64,000 bases of DNA. It comes from Lactonifactor sp. BIOML-A5 (GTDB lineage: Bacteria; Bacillota; Clostridia; Lachnospirales; Lachnospiraceae). Below the pieces are notes generated by a model, which was not told where the DNA came from, searched no databases, and saw only the letters and a list, made by a program, of their open reading frames with translations. The stretch spans positions 15,768 through 79,767 of the forward strand of contig NZ_WKYV01000016.1 of assembly GCF_009677585.1 (NCBI RefSeq), in the 5' to 3' direction. This document shows, piece by piece, positions 16,999 through 26,488 of this stretch. Made by a program: the position numbers and the translations under genes. Each line of letters starts with the position of its first letter. Positions within the stretch are counted from its first letter, which is position 1.

Positions 16999-18677
16999 CG
17001 GCATGTCCCCTTTGTGGCTGCTTTATTCCTATACATATTCTGATCTGCCGCGGATAAGAGGCTGTCAATATCTTTGTCACTGTCTCCGGCATTATGGGCA
17101 TACCCCTTGGCAATTGACAGGGAATAGCGGCTTTTTGTGTTGAACTGTGCGATCTCCAGATCCATAACCTGAAAAAGAGGTTCAGGAGAAATATTCCCCT
17201 TTTTTATGAGAACTACAAATTCATCTCCGCCGATGCGGTAGGTGGTTCCAACTTCCTGAAAGGCATTCTTGATACTGCCTGCAGCGCCTTTTAAGAGCTC
17301 ATCCCCTGCCTTGTGCCCATAGGTATCATTGGTTTCCTTCAGATTATTCAGATCCAGCATGACAACGGTAAGAGGCATCCCGGAGATACCCGACTGCCGG
17401 AGTTTGTCAATGCACTCATCGAAAGCGATGCGGTTGGGCGTCTGCGTCATGATATCTGTGTAGGCGAGCTGCTGATACAGCTTTGCCTGAGTGCGTTCCT
17501 CCAAAAAACGGATTAGATTCTTCCCGGACAGAAATAGCAGAATTCCTATAAACATTACAAGTCCGTATCTGAAAAAGCGGCTATTGTCTGTGTTGGGGTG
17601 CAGATAGAACTGCACCATGGCAGCAATGGAACAGAGGATCAGCAGGAGAATTGCCGCCAGTATTCCCTTTGCTTCAAAGGAGGCATGGAGCCTGACCTCG
17701 CGGATAAGGAGGACGATGATAATCCCGATATACAATAGGAGAAGAAGGTGAGTTACTGGAAGCATAGATGGGAAATCAAACAATTCCATGCTGTACAGTA
17801 AAAATTGGACGATTATGTTTACAAGCAATACACACTGCATCCCTGTGAGGAGTGTTTTACCCTGACGGCAGGCAGAGCGTACAAAGGACAGCAGAGGGAT
17901 GGGCAGTGCCATAAATGAAAAAAAGGAAATCAGGCATACCATGGTAGCATTGCTGCATAATAGCTGAGGGAGTTCCGAATCAGACCACATCCAAAGAGCA
18001 GACAGTAATAGGAAACTGCCGATATACAGAAAGCTCTTATAATCATAGGACAGCTTTTTAACATCCTGTACAAGGTACACCAGATATAACAGCAGGGCGG
18101 TCAGAAACATAAAAATCAGACATACGGCCAGGGAAAAGTTATTAGAGATGATGTCCAGAATAAAGGCATCTGAGGAACCCAGCTCTATATTTTGCAGTCC
18201 ATTGACTGTAATTGAGACAGTATTTTTTAAGTGCAGACTAATTGTCTGTCCTTCATACTCCGGACTCAATGGAATGTAACACCTGAAATTTCCCAGTAGT
18301 TTTCCTGCCGGTGAGGCGGATGAAGTTTTGTATTCGTATATGCAGAGATCTCCTGCGTAAGCCTTGATTTCCTGAAACTGATTTTTAAAACTCAGGTATT
18401 TTATGTCGGTCAGGGGCGGTATTTTGTGATAGAGTATGAGTTCATCTCCCCCAAAAGACAGCGAAAAAGGAAAAGAGGCAATGGTATGTTTCACATTTTC
18501 CTCCATATAATACCAGCCTTCTGTGAACGAAGTATCCTCTTCCTCAGGCGGTCGGATATCCGGAAGATCCGATGTAAAAAAAACAGTACCTAAGATTCCA
18601 AGGAAAAATAAGGATGCACAGATCCAGAGGATATTACGTATTAACTTTTGAAGATGTCTGCTTTCTATTAAGGGCAT
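16995..18677 (-). CDS. Membrane diguanylate cyclase (extracytoplasmic domain + 7 helices + GGDEF)
   Basis: The 560-aa protein begins with a transmembrane helix (about residues 12-33). It then has a beta-rich extracytoplasmic domain of about 150 residues, seven hydrophobic helices (about 180-390) and a C-terminal GGDEF domain. The active motif RIGGDEFVVLI is canonical, with upstream DIMTQTPNRIAFDE and LDLNNLKETNDTYGHKAGDE. It should make c-di-GMP. No RxxD inhibitory site sits five residues before GGDEF. The layout resembles 7TMR-DISM sensors, suggesting that an external ligand controls it. Start 18677 follows AAGGAAGAG; the upstream in-frame ATG at 18740 lacks a site. Confidence 0.88.
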   Translation of the reverse strand: MPLIESRHLQKLIRNILWICASLFFLGILGTVFFTSDLPDIRPPEEEDTSFTEGWYYMEENVKHTIASFPFSLSFGGDELILYHKIPPLTDIKYLSFKNQFQEIKAYAGDLCIYEYKTSSASPAGKLLGNFRCYIPLSPEYEGQTISLHLKNTVSITVNGLQNIELGSSDAFILDIISNNFSLAVCLIFMFLTALLLYLVYLVQDVKKLSYDYKSFLYIGSFLLLSALWMWSDSELPQLLCSNATMVCLISFFSFMALPIPLLSFVRSACRQGKTLLTGMQCVLLVNIIVQFLLYSMELFDFPSMLPVTHLLLLLYIGIIIVLLIREVRLHASFEAKGILAAILLLILCSIAAMVQFYLHPNTDNSRFFRYGLVMFIGILLFLSGKNLIRFLEERTQAKLYQQLAYTDIMTQTPNRIAFDECIDKLRQSGISGMPLTVVMLDLNNLKETNDTYGHKAGDELLKGAAGSIKNAFQEVGTTYRIGGDEFVVLIKKGNISPEPLFQVMDLEIAQFNTKSRYSLSIAKGYAHNAGDSDKDIDSLLSAADQNMYRNKAATKGTCR

Positions 18678-18875
18678 ATTCTCTCTTCCTTCTCTATTAG
18701 GTACATAGCCGATACTAATTATATTGTGACAGAAAGTCAATGATATTTCAAGATAATATATTAGCCTGCGCAGAGAAATGACGGTTGGGAAGAACTTACG
18801 GATAGGCGGTGGCCTGTGTGTGTGATATACTATAATTACTATACAATTAAAATACAGTAACGGAGGAAGTTAGAC

Positions 18876-19712
18876 ATGATACAGGACATTGCGCCTCATG
18901 AGTACCATAATGAATGGAGGCCTCAGCCGCCTGAAGCTGAAAGCTATGTATTATTTTACCGGGGGAAGGAGGTACTGGTGAAATGGAAGGGAGAAGCATT
19001 GGATTTTCCCAGATTTTCCGAGCTGGAGGACATAAACGACAGTCTCTACGAAACCAGTACCTATCTCTTTACCATTGACAATGAAAGATATTATCTTCTG
19101 GAAAACATTGCGTATCCTTTGGAGGATGCCTATCGGATGGAGAACCTGGAGATTTTCAGAACGGTCTCCCCTGGATACCTGGCTTTTGCGGGAATTACGG
19201 GTGCCCAGCTGTACCGCTGGTACCAGAGCCACAGGTTCTGCGGAAAATGCGGGAAGCAGATGGTACATAGCGAAAAGGAACGTATGGTGTACTGTCCGGA
19301 CTGCAATACCATGGAATACCCCAAAATATCTCCGGCAGTCATAGTGGCGGTAACTAATAATAACAGACTGCTTATGTCAAAATACGCAAACCGGGACTTT
19401 AAAAAATATGCGCTTATAGCTGGCTTTGTGGAGATCGGAGAAACTGTGGAGGAGACAGTCAGGCGGGAGGTTATGGAAGAAGTCGGCTTGAAGGTGAAGA
19501 ACCTGAGATATTATAAAAGCCAGCCATGGTCCTTTACGGATACCATACTCATGGGATTTTTTGCTGAGCTTGACGGAGAAGAGGAAATCACCCTGGACCG
19601 GGAGGAGCTGGCTATGGCAGAGTGGTTTGAGCGGGAGGAGATTCCGGTAAAGGAGCAGAGTGTCAGTCTTACGAATGAAATGATACTGAAGTTCAAGGCA
19701 GGGGAGATATGA
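18876..19712 (+). CDS. nudC: NADH pyrophosphatase NudC
   Basis: NudC hydrolyses NAD(H) and can remove NAD caps from RNA. The sequence shows the zinc ribbon FCGKCGKQM...YCPDC (about residues 120-150), the Nudix box GFVEIGETVEETVRREVMEEVG and the NudC-specific SQPWSFTDT motif (SQPWPFPxS in most). The 278-aa length is usual. It follows ACGGAGGAAG. It is monocistronic and convergent with the EndoQ-UvrD gene. Confidence 0.93.
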   Translation: MIQDIAPHEYHNEWRPQPPEAESYVLFYRGKEVLVKWKGEALDFPRFSELEDINDSLYETSTYLFTIDNERYYLLENIAYPLEDAYRMENLEIFRTVSPGYLAFAGITGAQLYRWYQSHRFCGKCGKQMVHSEKERMVYCPDCNTMEYPKISPAVIVAVTNNNRLLMSKYANRDFKKYALIAGFVEIGETVEETVRREVMEEVGLKVKNLRYYKSQPWSFTDTILMGFFAELDGEEEITLDREELAMAEWFEREEIPVKEQSVSLTNEMILKFKAGEI

Positions 19713-19784
19713 TTGTAATAATGAATGGAACTTGTATGGAGTTTAGTTCTGGGATCTATTAATCGGGTGTGGAAGAAGAACAAT

Positions 19785-19816
19785 GAGAGGAAGCCCGCCG
19801 ACACGGGCTCCCTCTC
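19785..19816. terminator. Hairpin between convergent nudC and EndoQ-UvrD genes
   Basis: GAGAGG-AAGCCCG pairs with CGGGCT-CCCTCTC around CCGACA. It sits between two convergent stop codons and could terminate both transcripts. T-runs are poor on both sides. Confidence 0.6.
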
Positions 19817-19846
19817 ACCTGATCATGGAAAAGCTCCACAAAAAAA

Positions 19847-22800
19847 CTACATCTCTTTCATTATTTCAAACAAACTAATCTGCCGTAATTCCCCATCTTC
19901 CTTTTCTTTTCCAATTCTCTCTCTTTGCACCAGCTTCTCCGGGATATCCTCTATAAATGGAGAGGGCTTTTCGGCTGCAGTGATTAGCACCAGTTCTTCT
20001 TTCGCCCGTGTAAGACCAACATAGAAGAGACGCCGCTCTTCTTCCAGGGCAGCCTCTTCCCGGGCCTGGGACAGGGGCAGGATGCCTTTGTTTAGCCCCG
20101 CCAGAAAGACGGCGGGGTATTCTAATCCTTTGGCCGCGTGGAGAGTCATCAGGGTTACTGCGCCGGAGGTGTAGCCTTTTCCCCAGCTGCGCTTCAGATC
20201 GCTCTCCTGGCCAAAGGTAACGGTATCCAGGAGCGACTGCATAGTGGGGTGGAACACTGCCATATTTGAAAATTTGCATAGGAATTCATCTTCCGAAAGC
20301 CCGAGATCCTGTATCCAGGAGTCTATCAGCTTCTGGGGTTTAGTTCTTTTCACCCTGGAGGTATATTTTGTTGTAAGGGTCTCCAGAACATCACGGTCTC
20401 TAAGTGGTTCCAGATGTCTTTGGCTGAGTGCCAGGGCGGAGGTATCCTCCGGGTGGAGGAGATGCCGGAAAAAGCTGAGCGTTCCTTTTACGGAGGGATG
20501 CGAGAGGTAGTCCTCACGACCGGTGACAATATAGGGGATGCCCTCCTTTTTCAGACATTTTTCTAACAGCTGTGCCTGACGGTGTGTGCGGTAGAGAATG
20601 GCAATATCCGAAAATCCATAGACACGCCGTTCTATGACTCCTCCGGTATCCACATCCAGCATATCAATGCCTCCTACCATGCGGTTGATTTCTTTGGCAA
20701 TATAGATTCCCTCGGAGAGGCCTCCGGGACATAAGGCCAGGCGGACAGGCATGCCTTTAGGGGATACGGGACAAAGGGGCCGGTGTTCTCCCGGGCTGCG
20801 GGAGATTACTGTATGAGCAAGAGAGAGGATTCCCCCGGAGGAACGGTAGTTTTCTTCCAGATAAATTTGTGTAAGTTCCGGATAGTCTTCTCTAAGATGC
20901 TGGAAACATAGGGCATCTGCCCCCCGGAAACCATAGATTGCCTGATCGGGATCTCCAATGACAAACAGTTCTTTTCCGTTTCGGTTCCACAGCTGAATCA
21001 GCCGGTACTGCAGGGGACTGATATCCTGAAATTCGTCTACCAGAAGATAGCTGAAACGTTCCCCCAGAACAGATGAGGCATCTTCCCGTTCCAAAAGTTC
21101 AATGGTCTTCACCAGGAGATCATCAAAATCCAGGAGCTTATTCCCTTGAAGCGATGCTGCGTAAGCCTGAAATGCTTCCCCGGGAAGGGCGGAGCTGACC
21201 TGTGTCATTCCGGTTTTTATCCGGGAGACTTCTTTTATAAATGTTTCCGGACTGACGGATAATTCATAGCTGGAGATTACTTCTCCGGCTTTGTCCAGGA
21301 GTGTATATTCATCTGCAAGGATATACCCGGGATATACACTGGTGTAGAGCTGATAGCAGATGGCGTGGAAGGTTCCCACGTTCAGCTGTCTGAGACTTCT
21401 GGAATTTCCCAGCTCCAAAGCCAGGCGTTCTTCCATCTGAGCGGCTGCTTTTCTGGTAAAGGTAACGGCAGTAATCTTAGACGGACCCACTTTGCGCTCC
21501 TGGAGAAGATATAGAATCTTGGCGGTAAGGGTATGCGTCTTGCCGGTTCCGGGTCCTGCAATGACTGCGCATACAGGAGCATAAGAGTGCACGGCCTCCT
21601 CCTGCCTGGCATTCAGGCTTTGGGTAAGTGAACGGGGAAATGCTCTCTTCGTGGACTGCCCGTCACTGGGCGACGCTTCGTTACTCACAGAGGTCTCCGG
21701 GATGGAGGGTACGGAATCAGTACTCCGGTCAGAGGGGGACGCCGCCTCCAGAGAGGAAAGCTCTTCCATAGAAAACAGATTCAGCTGACCACTGAAAAGG
21801 TCTATCTCGTAGGGATTTAAAACCTTAATGGTGCCGTACTCACCGTCAAACCCGGGACTTCGCTCCACACGCCCCTCCCGCAGGCGCCGGATGCCCTCTG
21901 CAATCACTGGTCCTGAGATCTTTTGTATGTCCTCTGTGGGGATTTCCCTGAGAAGAGAGAATTCCGGCCCTAAATGCTTCAGAAGCTTTTCATACTCAGC
22001 GGTTACCTTCTTGCTGGAGGGAGACGAAGCTGTGCAGGAGGCAATGACCTCGGGGAGAGGCACCAGACTTTCGAAGGGTTTACCCTGTGAGAAGACAAAG
22101 TCCTCCGGGCGGTCAGCCAGTTCTTCCACTCTGTGCAGCACCCCGATGGTAAGTTTTTTGCCGCAGACAGGGCATTTATTACCGTGAAGTGCGGCCTGTG
22201 CGGGGCTGAGCCGCAGATGGCATTTCCGGTGGCCGTCAAAATGATATTTTCCCTCTTCCGGGAAGAATTCTATGGTACCGGCAAGTCCGTTTCCTGTCTC
22301 CAAAGCTTCACAGAGGGCAGGATAAGACAGTTCAGTATCCAGAAGATTAGCCTCCCGGCCCAGTTTGGCCGGAGAGTGGGCGTCGGAATTGGATACCAGC
22401 TGATACTTGTCAAGGGCAGAAAGACGCCAGTTCATTGCGGGATCAGAGGAAAGCCCTGTCTCCAGAGCATGTATGTGGGGAGTCAGATCCTCAAAGCATT
22501 CCTCTATGGTATCAAAGCCTGAGAAAGCACCGAATAGAGAAAAGTGGGGGGTCCATATGTGGGCTGGGATAAAGACAGCCTGGGGACAGGTATCCAGGGT
22601 GATCTCCAGGAGATCGCGGCAGTCCAGTCCGAGAATGGGACGCCCGTCCGAGTGAATATTGCCGATGGCCTCCAGTTTTCTGGACAGGGCCTCCGCTGCT
22701 TCAAGCCCCGGAAGCAGAATAAGGCTGTGGACTTTTCTTACTTTCTCATTTTTTTTATAAATGGAGCTGATTTCTCCTGAGACAACAAATCTGGGGGACT

Positions 22801-23035
22801 GTCCCGGGGGACATAAATCCGGATGCCGGAAAGAGGGATTCAGAGTATAGAAGCCTTCCTCGGCCGGAACCAGCTTTTGGGCCAGTTCGTCTCTCCAGGC
22901 AGGGTGAGTAAAGTCACCGGTGCCTAAGAGCTGTATTCCTTTTCTTCTGGCCCATAAGTCCAGATGTTCTGGTGTGCATTCCCTGCTGGTGGCCCGGGAA
23001 TACCTGGAATGTATATGAAGATCTGCAATGTACAT
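19847..23035 (-). CDS. EndoQ-like PHP nuclease fused to UvrD/PcrA-type helicase
   Basis: The 1062-aa protein has two parts. Residues 1 to about 400 match endonuclease Q: the PHP metal motif ADLHIHSRYSRATS, GTGDFTHPAW, VSGEISSIY, HSDGRPILGLDCRD, NSDAHSPAKLGREANLLDT, and a zinc site KCHLRLS...KCPVCGKKL (about 270-295). EndoQ nicks DNA 5' to deaminated bases. After a low-complexity Ser/Pro linker (about 420-470), residues 475-1062 form a superfamily-1 helicase: Walker A in GPGTGKTHTL (about 493), DEFQDISPLQ, GDPDQAIYGFRGAD, EENYRSS, VTLMTLHAAKGLEYPAVFL and LFYVGLTRAKEEL. It is likely a DNA-repair machine that cuts and then unwinds. The N-terminal nuclease identity is from motif memory. Confidence 0.88.
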   Translation of the reverse strand: MYIADLHIHSRYSRATSRECTPEHLDLWARRKGIQLLGTGDFTHPAWRDELAQKLVPAEEGFYTLNPSFRHPDLCPPGQSPRFVVSGEISSIYKKNEKVRKVHSLILLPGLEAAEALSRKLEAIGNIHSDGRPILGLDCRDLLEITLDTCPQAVFIPAHIWTPHFSLFGAFSGFDTIEECFEDLTPHIHALETGLSSDPAMNWRLSALDKYQLVSNSDAHSPAKLGREANLLDTELSYPALCEALETGNGLAGTIEFFPEEGKYHFDGHRKCHLRLSPAQAALHGNKCPVCGKKLTIGVLHRVEELADRPEDFVFSQGKPFESLVPLPEVIASCTASSPSSKKVTAEYEKLLKHLGPEFSLLREIPTEDIQKISGPVIAEGIRRLREGRVERSPGFDGEYGTIKVLNPYEIDLFSGQLNLFSMEELSSLEAASPSDRSTDSVPSIPETSVSNEASPSDGQSTKRAFPRSLTQSLNARQEEAVHSYAPVCAVIAGPGTGKTHTLTAKILYLLQERKVGPSKITAVTFTRKAAAQMEERLALELGNSRSLRQLNVGTFHAICYQLYTSVYPGYILADEYTLLDKAGEVISSYELSVSPETFIKEVSRIKTGMTQVSSALPGEAFQAYAASLQGNKLLDFDDLLVKTIELLEREDASSVLGERFSYLLVDEFQDISPLQYRLIQLWNRNGKELFVIGDPDQAIYGFRGADALCFQHLREDYPELTQIYLEENYRSSGGILSLAHTVISRSPGEHRPLCPVSPKGMPVRLALCPGGLSEGIYIAKEINRMVGGIDMLDVDTGGVIERRVYGFSDIAILYRTHRQAQLLEKCLKKEGIPYIVTGREDYLSHPSVKGTLSFFRHLLHPEDTSALALSQRHLEPLRDRDVLETLTTKYTSRVKRTKPQKLIDSWIQDLGLSEDEFLCKFSNMAVFHPTMQSLLDTVTFGQESDLKRSWGKGYTSGAVTLMTLHAAKGLEYPAVFLAGLNKGILPLSQAREEAALEEERRLFYVGLTRAKEELVLITAAEKPSPFIEDIPEKLVQRERIGKEKEDGELRQISLFEIMKEM

Positions 23036-23076
23036 GAGTTCACCTGCTTTCTGTAAATAGTCAGTATGGGACAGTT

Positions 23077-23868
23077 CTAGGGATGAAGTAAAGTAAGGCT
23101 GGAGGCATCCAGGTCATTTTCCCGGAAATAGGCCTCGATTTTGCCTTTGCTCTCTTTTAAAAGGGTAATAATTCGTTCGCTTTTTTCCGGAGTGTCACGG
23201 TATATGGGGACACTGACGCTGAGGCCGCCCACGACCTCATGGTCTTTTACCAGAGAGACTGCGATGCACAAGATCTGTTCGGTAGCTTCCTCCCTCTCTT
23301 CGGCATATTCTCTGATCCGGCAAAGCTCCAATTCCCGGAGCAATACGTCAAAATCCGTAATGGTTTTTGGGGTTACCGGATATAAGCCGCGCGGATAGAG
23401 CTCTCTCACCTTCTGAGGGGAAGCATGGGAGAGGATTGCCTTTCCCATTGCCGTACAGTAGAGCGGCATTCGTTTGCCTACATAGGACACAAGACGGATG
23501 GGGGCTTCAGATTCCTCTTTGGCAATATACAAAAGATTAGACTGTTCCTGGATGCCCAGCTGGCAGGTTTCCTGGGTTTGCCTTACAATGGTTTTCATTT
23601 CCTGGTGTATAAATTCCAGAGCGGTCATACTGCTGGTATAGGAAGTCCCCACGGAAAATGCGGCTATCCCGATTTGGTAGCGTGATGTATTTTTATTTAA
23701 AAAGATAAACTTTCGGTGTGCCATGGTGTGAACCAAGGGCATGATGCTGCTTTTGGGGGCATCTAACGTATGGGAAATTTCAGTAAGAGTCAATCCTTCC
23801 GGTGTGCTTGCTAATAATTCCAGGATATCAAGTACCCGTTCGGTTGGTCTGTGACTGGTTGCTGGCAT
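23077..23868 (-). CDS. IclR-family transcriptional regulator
   Basis: The 263-aa protein has an N-terminal winged helix-turn-helix (RVLDILELLASTPEGLTLTEISHTL, DAPKSSIMPLVHTMAH) and a C-terminal IclR ligand-binding domain (LVSYVGKRMPLYCTAMGKAILS; CIAVSLVKDHEVVGGLSVSVP). Such regulators bind small acids and control adjacent catabolic genes. It is divergent from a DapA-family aldolase gene with 198 nt between, and that gap holds repeated GTAC motifs. The effector is probably the aldolase substrate or a related keto acid, by inference. Confidence 0.9.
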   Translation of the reverse strand: MPATSHRPTERVLDILELLASTPEGLTLTEISHTLDAPKSSIMPLVHTMAHRKFIFLNKNTSRYQIGIAAFSVGTSYTSSMTALEFIHQEMKTIVRQTQETCQLGIQEQSNLLYIAKEESEAPIRLVSYVGKRMPLYCTAMGKAILSHASPQKVRELYPRGLYPVTPKTITDFDVLLRELELCRIREYAEEREEATEQILCIAVSLVKDHEVVGGLSVSVPIYRDTPEKSERIITLLKESKGKIEAYFRENDLDASSLTLLHP

Positions 23869-23957
23869 ATGAATTCTCCTTTCAACTCTTCAAATTATAA
23901 CAGAAATCGACAGGAAGAGAAACCGCTGCAGAAGAGAAAATCTTTTGATAAATATGG

Positions 23958-24035
23958 TTGACTTGCCTTTCTTTAGGTGATAGGATACAACTATAGGTAC
24001 GTAAATACATATATAGTACGTATATAAGTACTATG
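23958..24035 (+). promoter_or_regulatory. Aldolase promoter and repeated operator-like motif
   Basis: TTGACT (23958-23963), 17 bases and TAGGAT (23981-23986) make a likely promoter for the aldolase gene. Just downstream of the expected start, GTAC occurs at 23997, 24016 and 24028 within TACGTA/TATATA-rich sequence. That position fits a repressor site for the divergent IclR protein. Confidence 0.5.
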
Positions 24036-24066
24036 TAAGATAAAAACCAGAGAAAGGAAGAGAAAA

Positions 24067-24978
24067 ATGAAAAAAGGGAATTATTTTACTCCGGTAGTAA
24101 CTGCATTTGATGAAAATGGCCGTCCGGATATGGACGCAAACAGAAGGATATGGGAACATCTGATTGCAGGCGGGGTTGACGGGCTGGTCATCATGGGAAG
24201 TATCGGAGAATTTTTTGCCATGTCCAGGGAGGAAAAAGAGGCCATTATTGACCAGGTTACAGACTTTGCCGGAGGCAGGACAAAATTATACATAGGAACT
24301 AGCTGTATGACACCGGAGGAGACCGTGGAATTGTCTAATTATGCTCTGGATGCAGGGGCAGATGCGGTGATGGTAATCAGCCCTTACTATTTTTCTCTCT
24401 CAGATGAGAATGTAGAGTACTTTTATGATGAAGTAGCGGCCAACATTCGCGGCAATATGTTCCTGTATAATTTCCCGGACAGAACAGGATATGATCTCAG
24501 TCCCGAAGTTACAAGGAATCTGCTGAGAAAGCACAGCAACATTATAGGGTATAAGGATACGCTGGGGAATATGGGACATACCAGAAAGCTTCTTAACACC
24601 GTGATGGGTGAATTTCCTGATTTTATGGTGCTCTCAGGTTTTGACGAATTCTTTGTACATAACCTTTTGGGCGGGGGAAGCGGATGCATTGGAGGTCTGT
24701 CCAATATCTATCCAGAATTATTTGCCTCATGGGTAGATGCTGTGGATAAAAAGGATATGGAGAAGGCTTCCGGGATTCAGCAGATTGTGGACGGTCTGAT
24801 GGCCATCTATGATGTATCAGCCACCTTTATTCCGGTCATTAAAAGAGCTATGGTTATCCGTGGGATTGGGATGCAGGACTGCTGTAAGAAGCCATTTCTT
24901 CCAGTCAGTGAGGAACAGGATAAAAAGATACGAATGATTATGAAAGAGGCAGAACAAAGGATGGAAAAGCTCTCTTAG
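24067..24978 (+). CDS. DapA-family aldolase / dihydrodipicolinate synthase-like
   Basis: This class I aldolase of 303 aa has a TIM barrel with the family motifs GSIGEFFAMSREEK (GxxGE), YNFPDRTGYDLSP (catalytic Tyr) and IIGYKDTLGNMGH (Schiff-base Lys). The family includes DapA, N-acetylneuraminate lyase and 2-keto-3-deoxy-sugar-acid aldolases. The IclR neighbour and the lack of other lysine genes favour a catabolic keto-acid aldolase over lysine synthesis. The start follows AGAAAGGAAG. The exact substrate cannot be read from the sequence. Confidence 0.85.
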   Translation: MKKGNYFTPVVTAFDENGRPDMDANRRIWEHLIAGGVDGLVIMGSIGEFFAMSREEKEAIIDQVTDFAGGRTKLYIGTSCMTPEETVELSNYALDAGADAVMVISPYYFSLSDENVEYFYDEVAANIRGNMFLYNFPDRTGYDLSPEVTRNLLRKHSNIIGYKDTLGNMGHTRKLLNTVMGEFPDFMVLSGFDEFFVHNLLGGGSGCIGGLSNIYPELFASWVDAVDKKDMEKASGIQQIVDGLMAIYDVSATFIPVIKRAMVIRGIGMQDCCKKPFLPVSEEQDKKIRMIMKEAEQRMEKLS

Positions 24979-25117
24979 CACTGAAATCAGACAGAAAATT
25001 AAGAACTCGTAAAGAATCCTCCGGATTGCTTGATTCTTAGGAGGCCTTCTTCTATAATGCGGCTAGAATCATCCATGTGATGATTCCCAATACGCTGCAG
25101 GAACATATTATATAAGG

Positions 25118-25164
25118 AAAAAAAGCGTAATGGGCGTCCCAGACGGACGTGATTACGCTTTTTA
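25118..25164 (+). terminator. Strong hairpin between aldolase gene and ktrB
   Basis: AAAAAGCGTAAT (25120-25131) pairs with ATTACGCTTTTT (25152-25163), with an inner GCGTCC/GGACGT stem. The T-run makes it a convincing intrinsic terminator, readable in both directions. It ends only 19 nt before the ktrB start codon, so it may act as an attenuator in the ktrB leader as well as end the aldolase transcript. The rest of 24979-25182 has a small AAGAATC/GATTCTT hairpin and no gene. Confidence 0.75.
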
Positions 25165-25182
25165 CTTTCCGGGGGAGGAATT

Positions 25183-26475
25183 ATGGAATTATTAAAGCGG
25201 CAGTCGCCGGGGCGTCTGATTGTGTTGGGATTCGCCGGTGTGATACTGCTAGGTACATTTTTGCTGATGATGCCGGTTTCTGTGAGGGAGGGGCAGCAGG
25301 TGAGTTTTATTAATGCCCTCTTTACCTCCACAAGTGCAGTATGCGTTACTGGATTGATCGCCATTGATACCGCAGATCACTTTACTGTATTCGGAAGGAC
25401 AATTGTGGCTCTTCTGATCCAGATCGGAGGTTTGGGGGTCACATCCGTAGGGGTAGGGCTGATCTTATTAACAGGAAAGCGGGTTGGAATGAAGGGAAGG
25501 CTGATGGTAAAGGAAGCCATGAATGTGGGAAGCCTGAAAGGAATGGTACGGCTGGTAAAGGCGGTACTGCTGATGACACTCTGCTTTGAGGCCGCAGGGG
25601 CGGCACTCAGCTTTCTGGTATTTGCGCAGGACTATCCTCCGCTACAGGCGCTGGGAATCAGTGTGTTTCATGCGGTAGCTGCCTTTAATAATTCCGGCTT
25701 TGATATTTTGGGAGGGCTGAGGAATCTGATCCCTTACCAGAATGACATCCTTTTGAATCTTACCACCAGCGGCCTTATTATTTTCGGAGGTCTGGGATTT
25801 CTTGTTATCCTGGATATAGGCAGGAAACGGTCCTTTAAAAAGCTATGTCTTCACTCGAAAGTAGTGGTTACCATGAGTGTAATTCTGCTGGCTGCAGGTA
25901 CACTGCTTTTAAAAGCAACGGAAGATATCAGCTGGCTGGGAGCATTTTTCCAGAGTGTATCGGCCCGTACCGCAGGGTTTTCGTCATATCCCATTGGAGA
26001 GTTTACGAACGCGGGGCTTTTTGTGCTGATTATTCTGATGTTTATCGGCGCGTCCCCTGGTTCCACCGGGGGAGGAATAAAAACCAGCACTTTTTTTGCC
26101 CTGGTGCAGGCCACAAAAAGCGCGGCCACCAATCAACATTGTTCTGCTTTTCACAGGAAGCTGCCCTATGAAGTGTTATCAAAGGCATTTATTATTACCT
26201 TTCTGTCGATGCTGGTGGTGTGTGCGGGAACCTTTCTTTTGTGTATCCTGGAACCGGAATACACTTTTGTTCAGCTTCTTTTTGAGATAACCTCCGCGTT
26301 TGGTACAGTCGGACTTTCCACAGGAATTACACCTGAGCTGGGAGATGCGGGGAAATATATTGTAATACTAACTATGTTTATCGGCAGGCTAGGTCCCCTG
26401 ACGATTGCTTCGATCTGGAGCTTTAGGCCTGCGGCAGCGGCCAGATACAGCGAAGAGAGTATAACCATTGGTTAA
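25183..26475 (+). CDS. ktrB: Ktr/Trk potassium channel subunit KtrB
   Basis: This 430-aa membrane protein belongs to the TrkH/KtrB family of K+ transporters. The four selectivity-filter loops are visible: TSTSAVCVTGL, FNNSGFDILGG, SARTAGFSSYP and FGTVGLSTGI, each with its key glycine. It pairs with the cytoplasmic KtrA gene that follows by 13 nt. The start follows GGGGGAGG. A strong hairpin lies immediately upstream. It imports K+ driven by Na+ or membrane potential in known homologues. Confidence 0.92.
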   Translation: MELLKRQSPGRLIVLGFAGVILLGTFLLMMPVSVREGQQVSFINALFTSTSAVCVTGLIAIDTADHFTVFGRTIVALLIQIGGLGVTSVGVGLILLTGKRVGMKGRLMVKEAMNVGSLKGMVRLVKAVLLMTLCFEAAGAALSFLVFAQDYPPLQALGISVFHAVAAFNNSGFDILGGLRNLIPYQNDILLNLTTSGLIIFGGLGFLVILDIGRKRSFKKLCLHSKVVVTMSVILLAAGTLLLKATEDISWLGAFFQSVSARTAGFSSYPIGEFTNAGLFVLIILMFIGASPGSTGGGIKTSTFFALVQATKSAATNQHCSAFHRKLPYEVLSKAFIITFLSMLVVCAGTFLLCILEPEYTFVQLLFEITSAFGTVGLSTGITPELGDAGKYIVILTMFIGRLGPLTIASIWSFRPAAAARYSEESITIG

Positions 26476-26488
26476 GGAGGAGAGGGTT

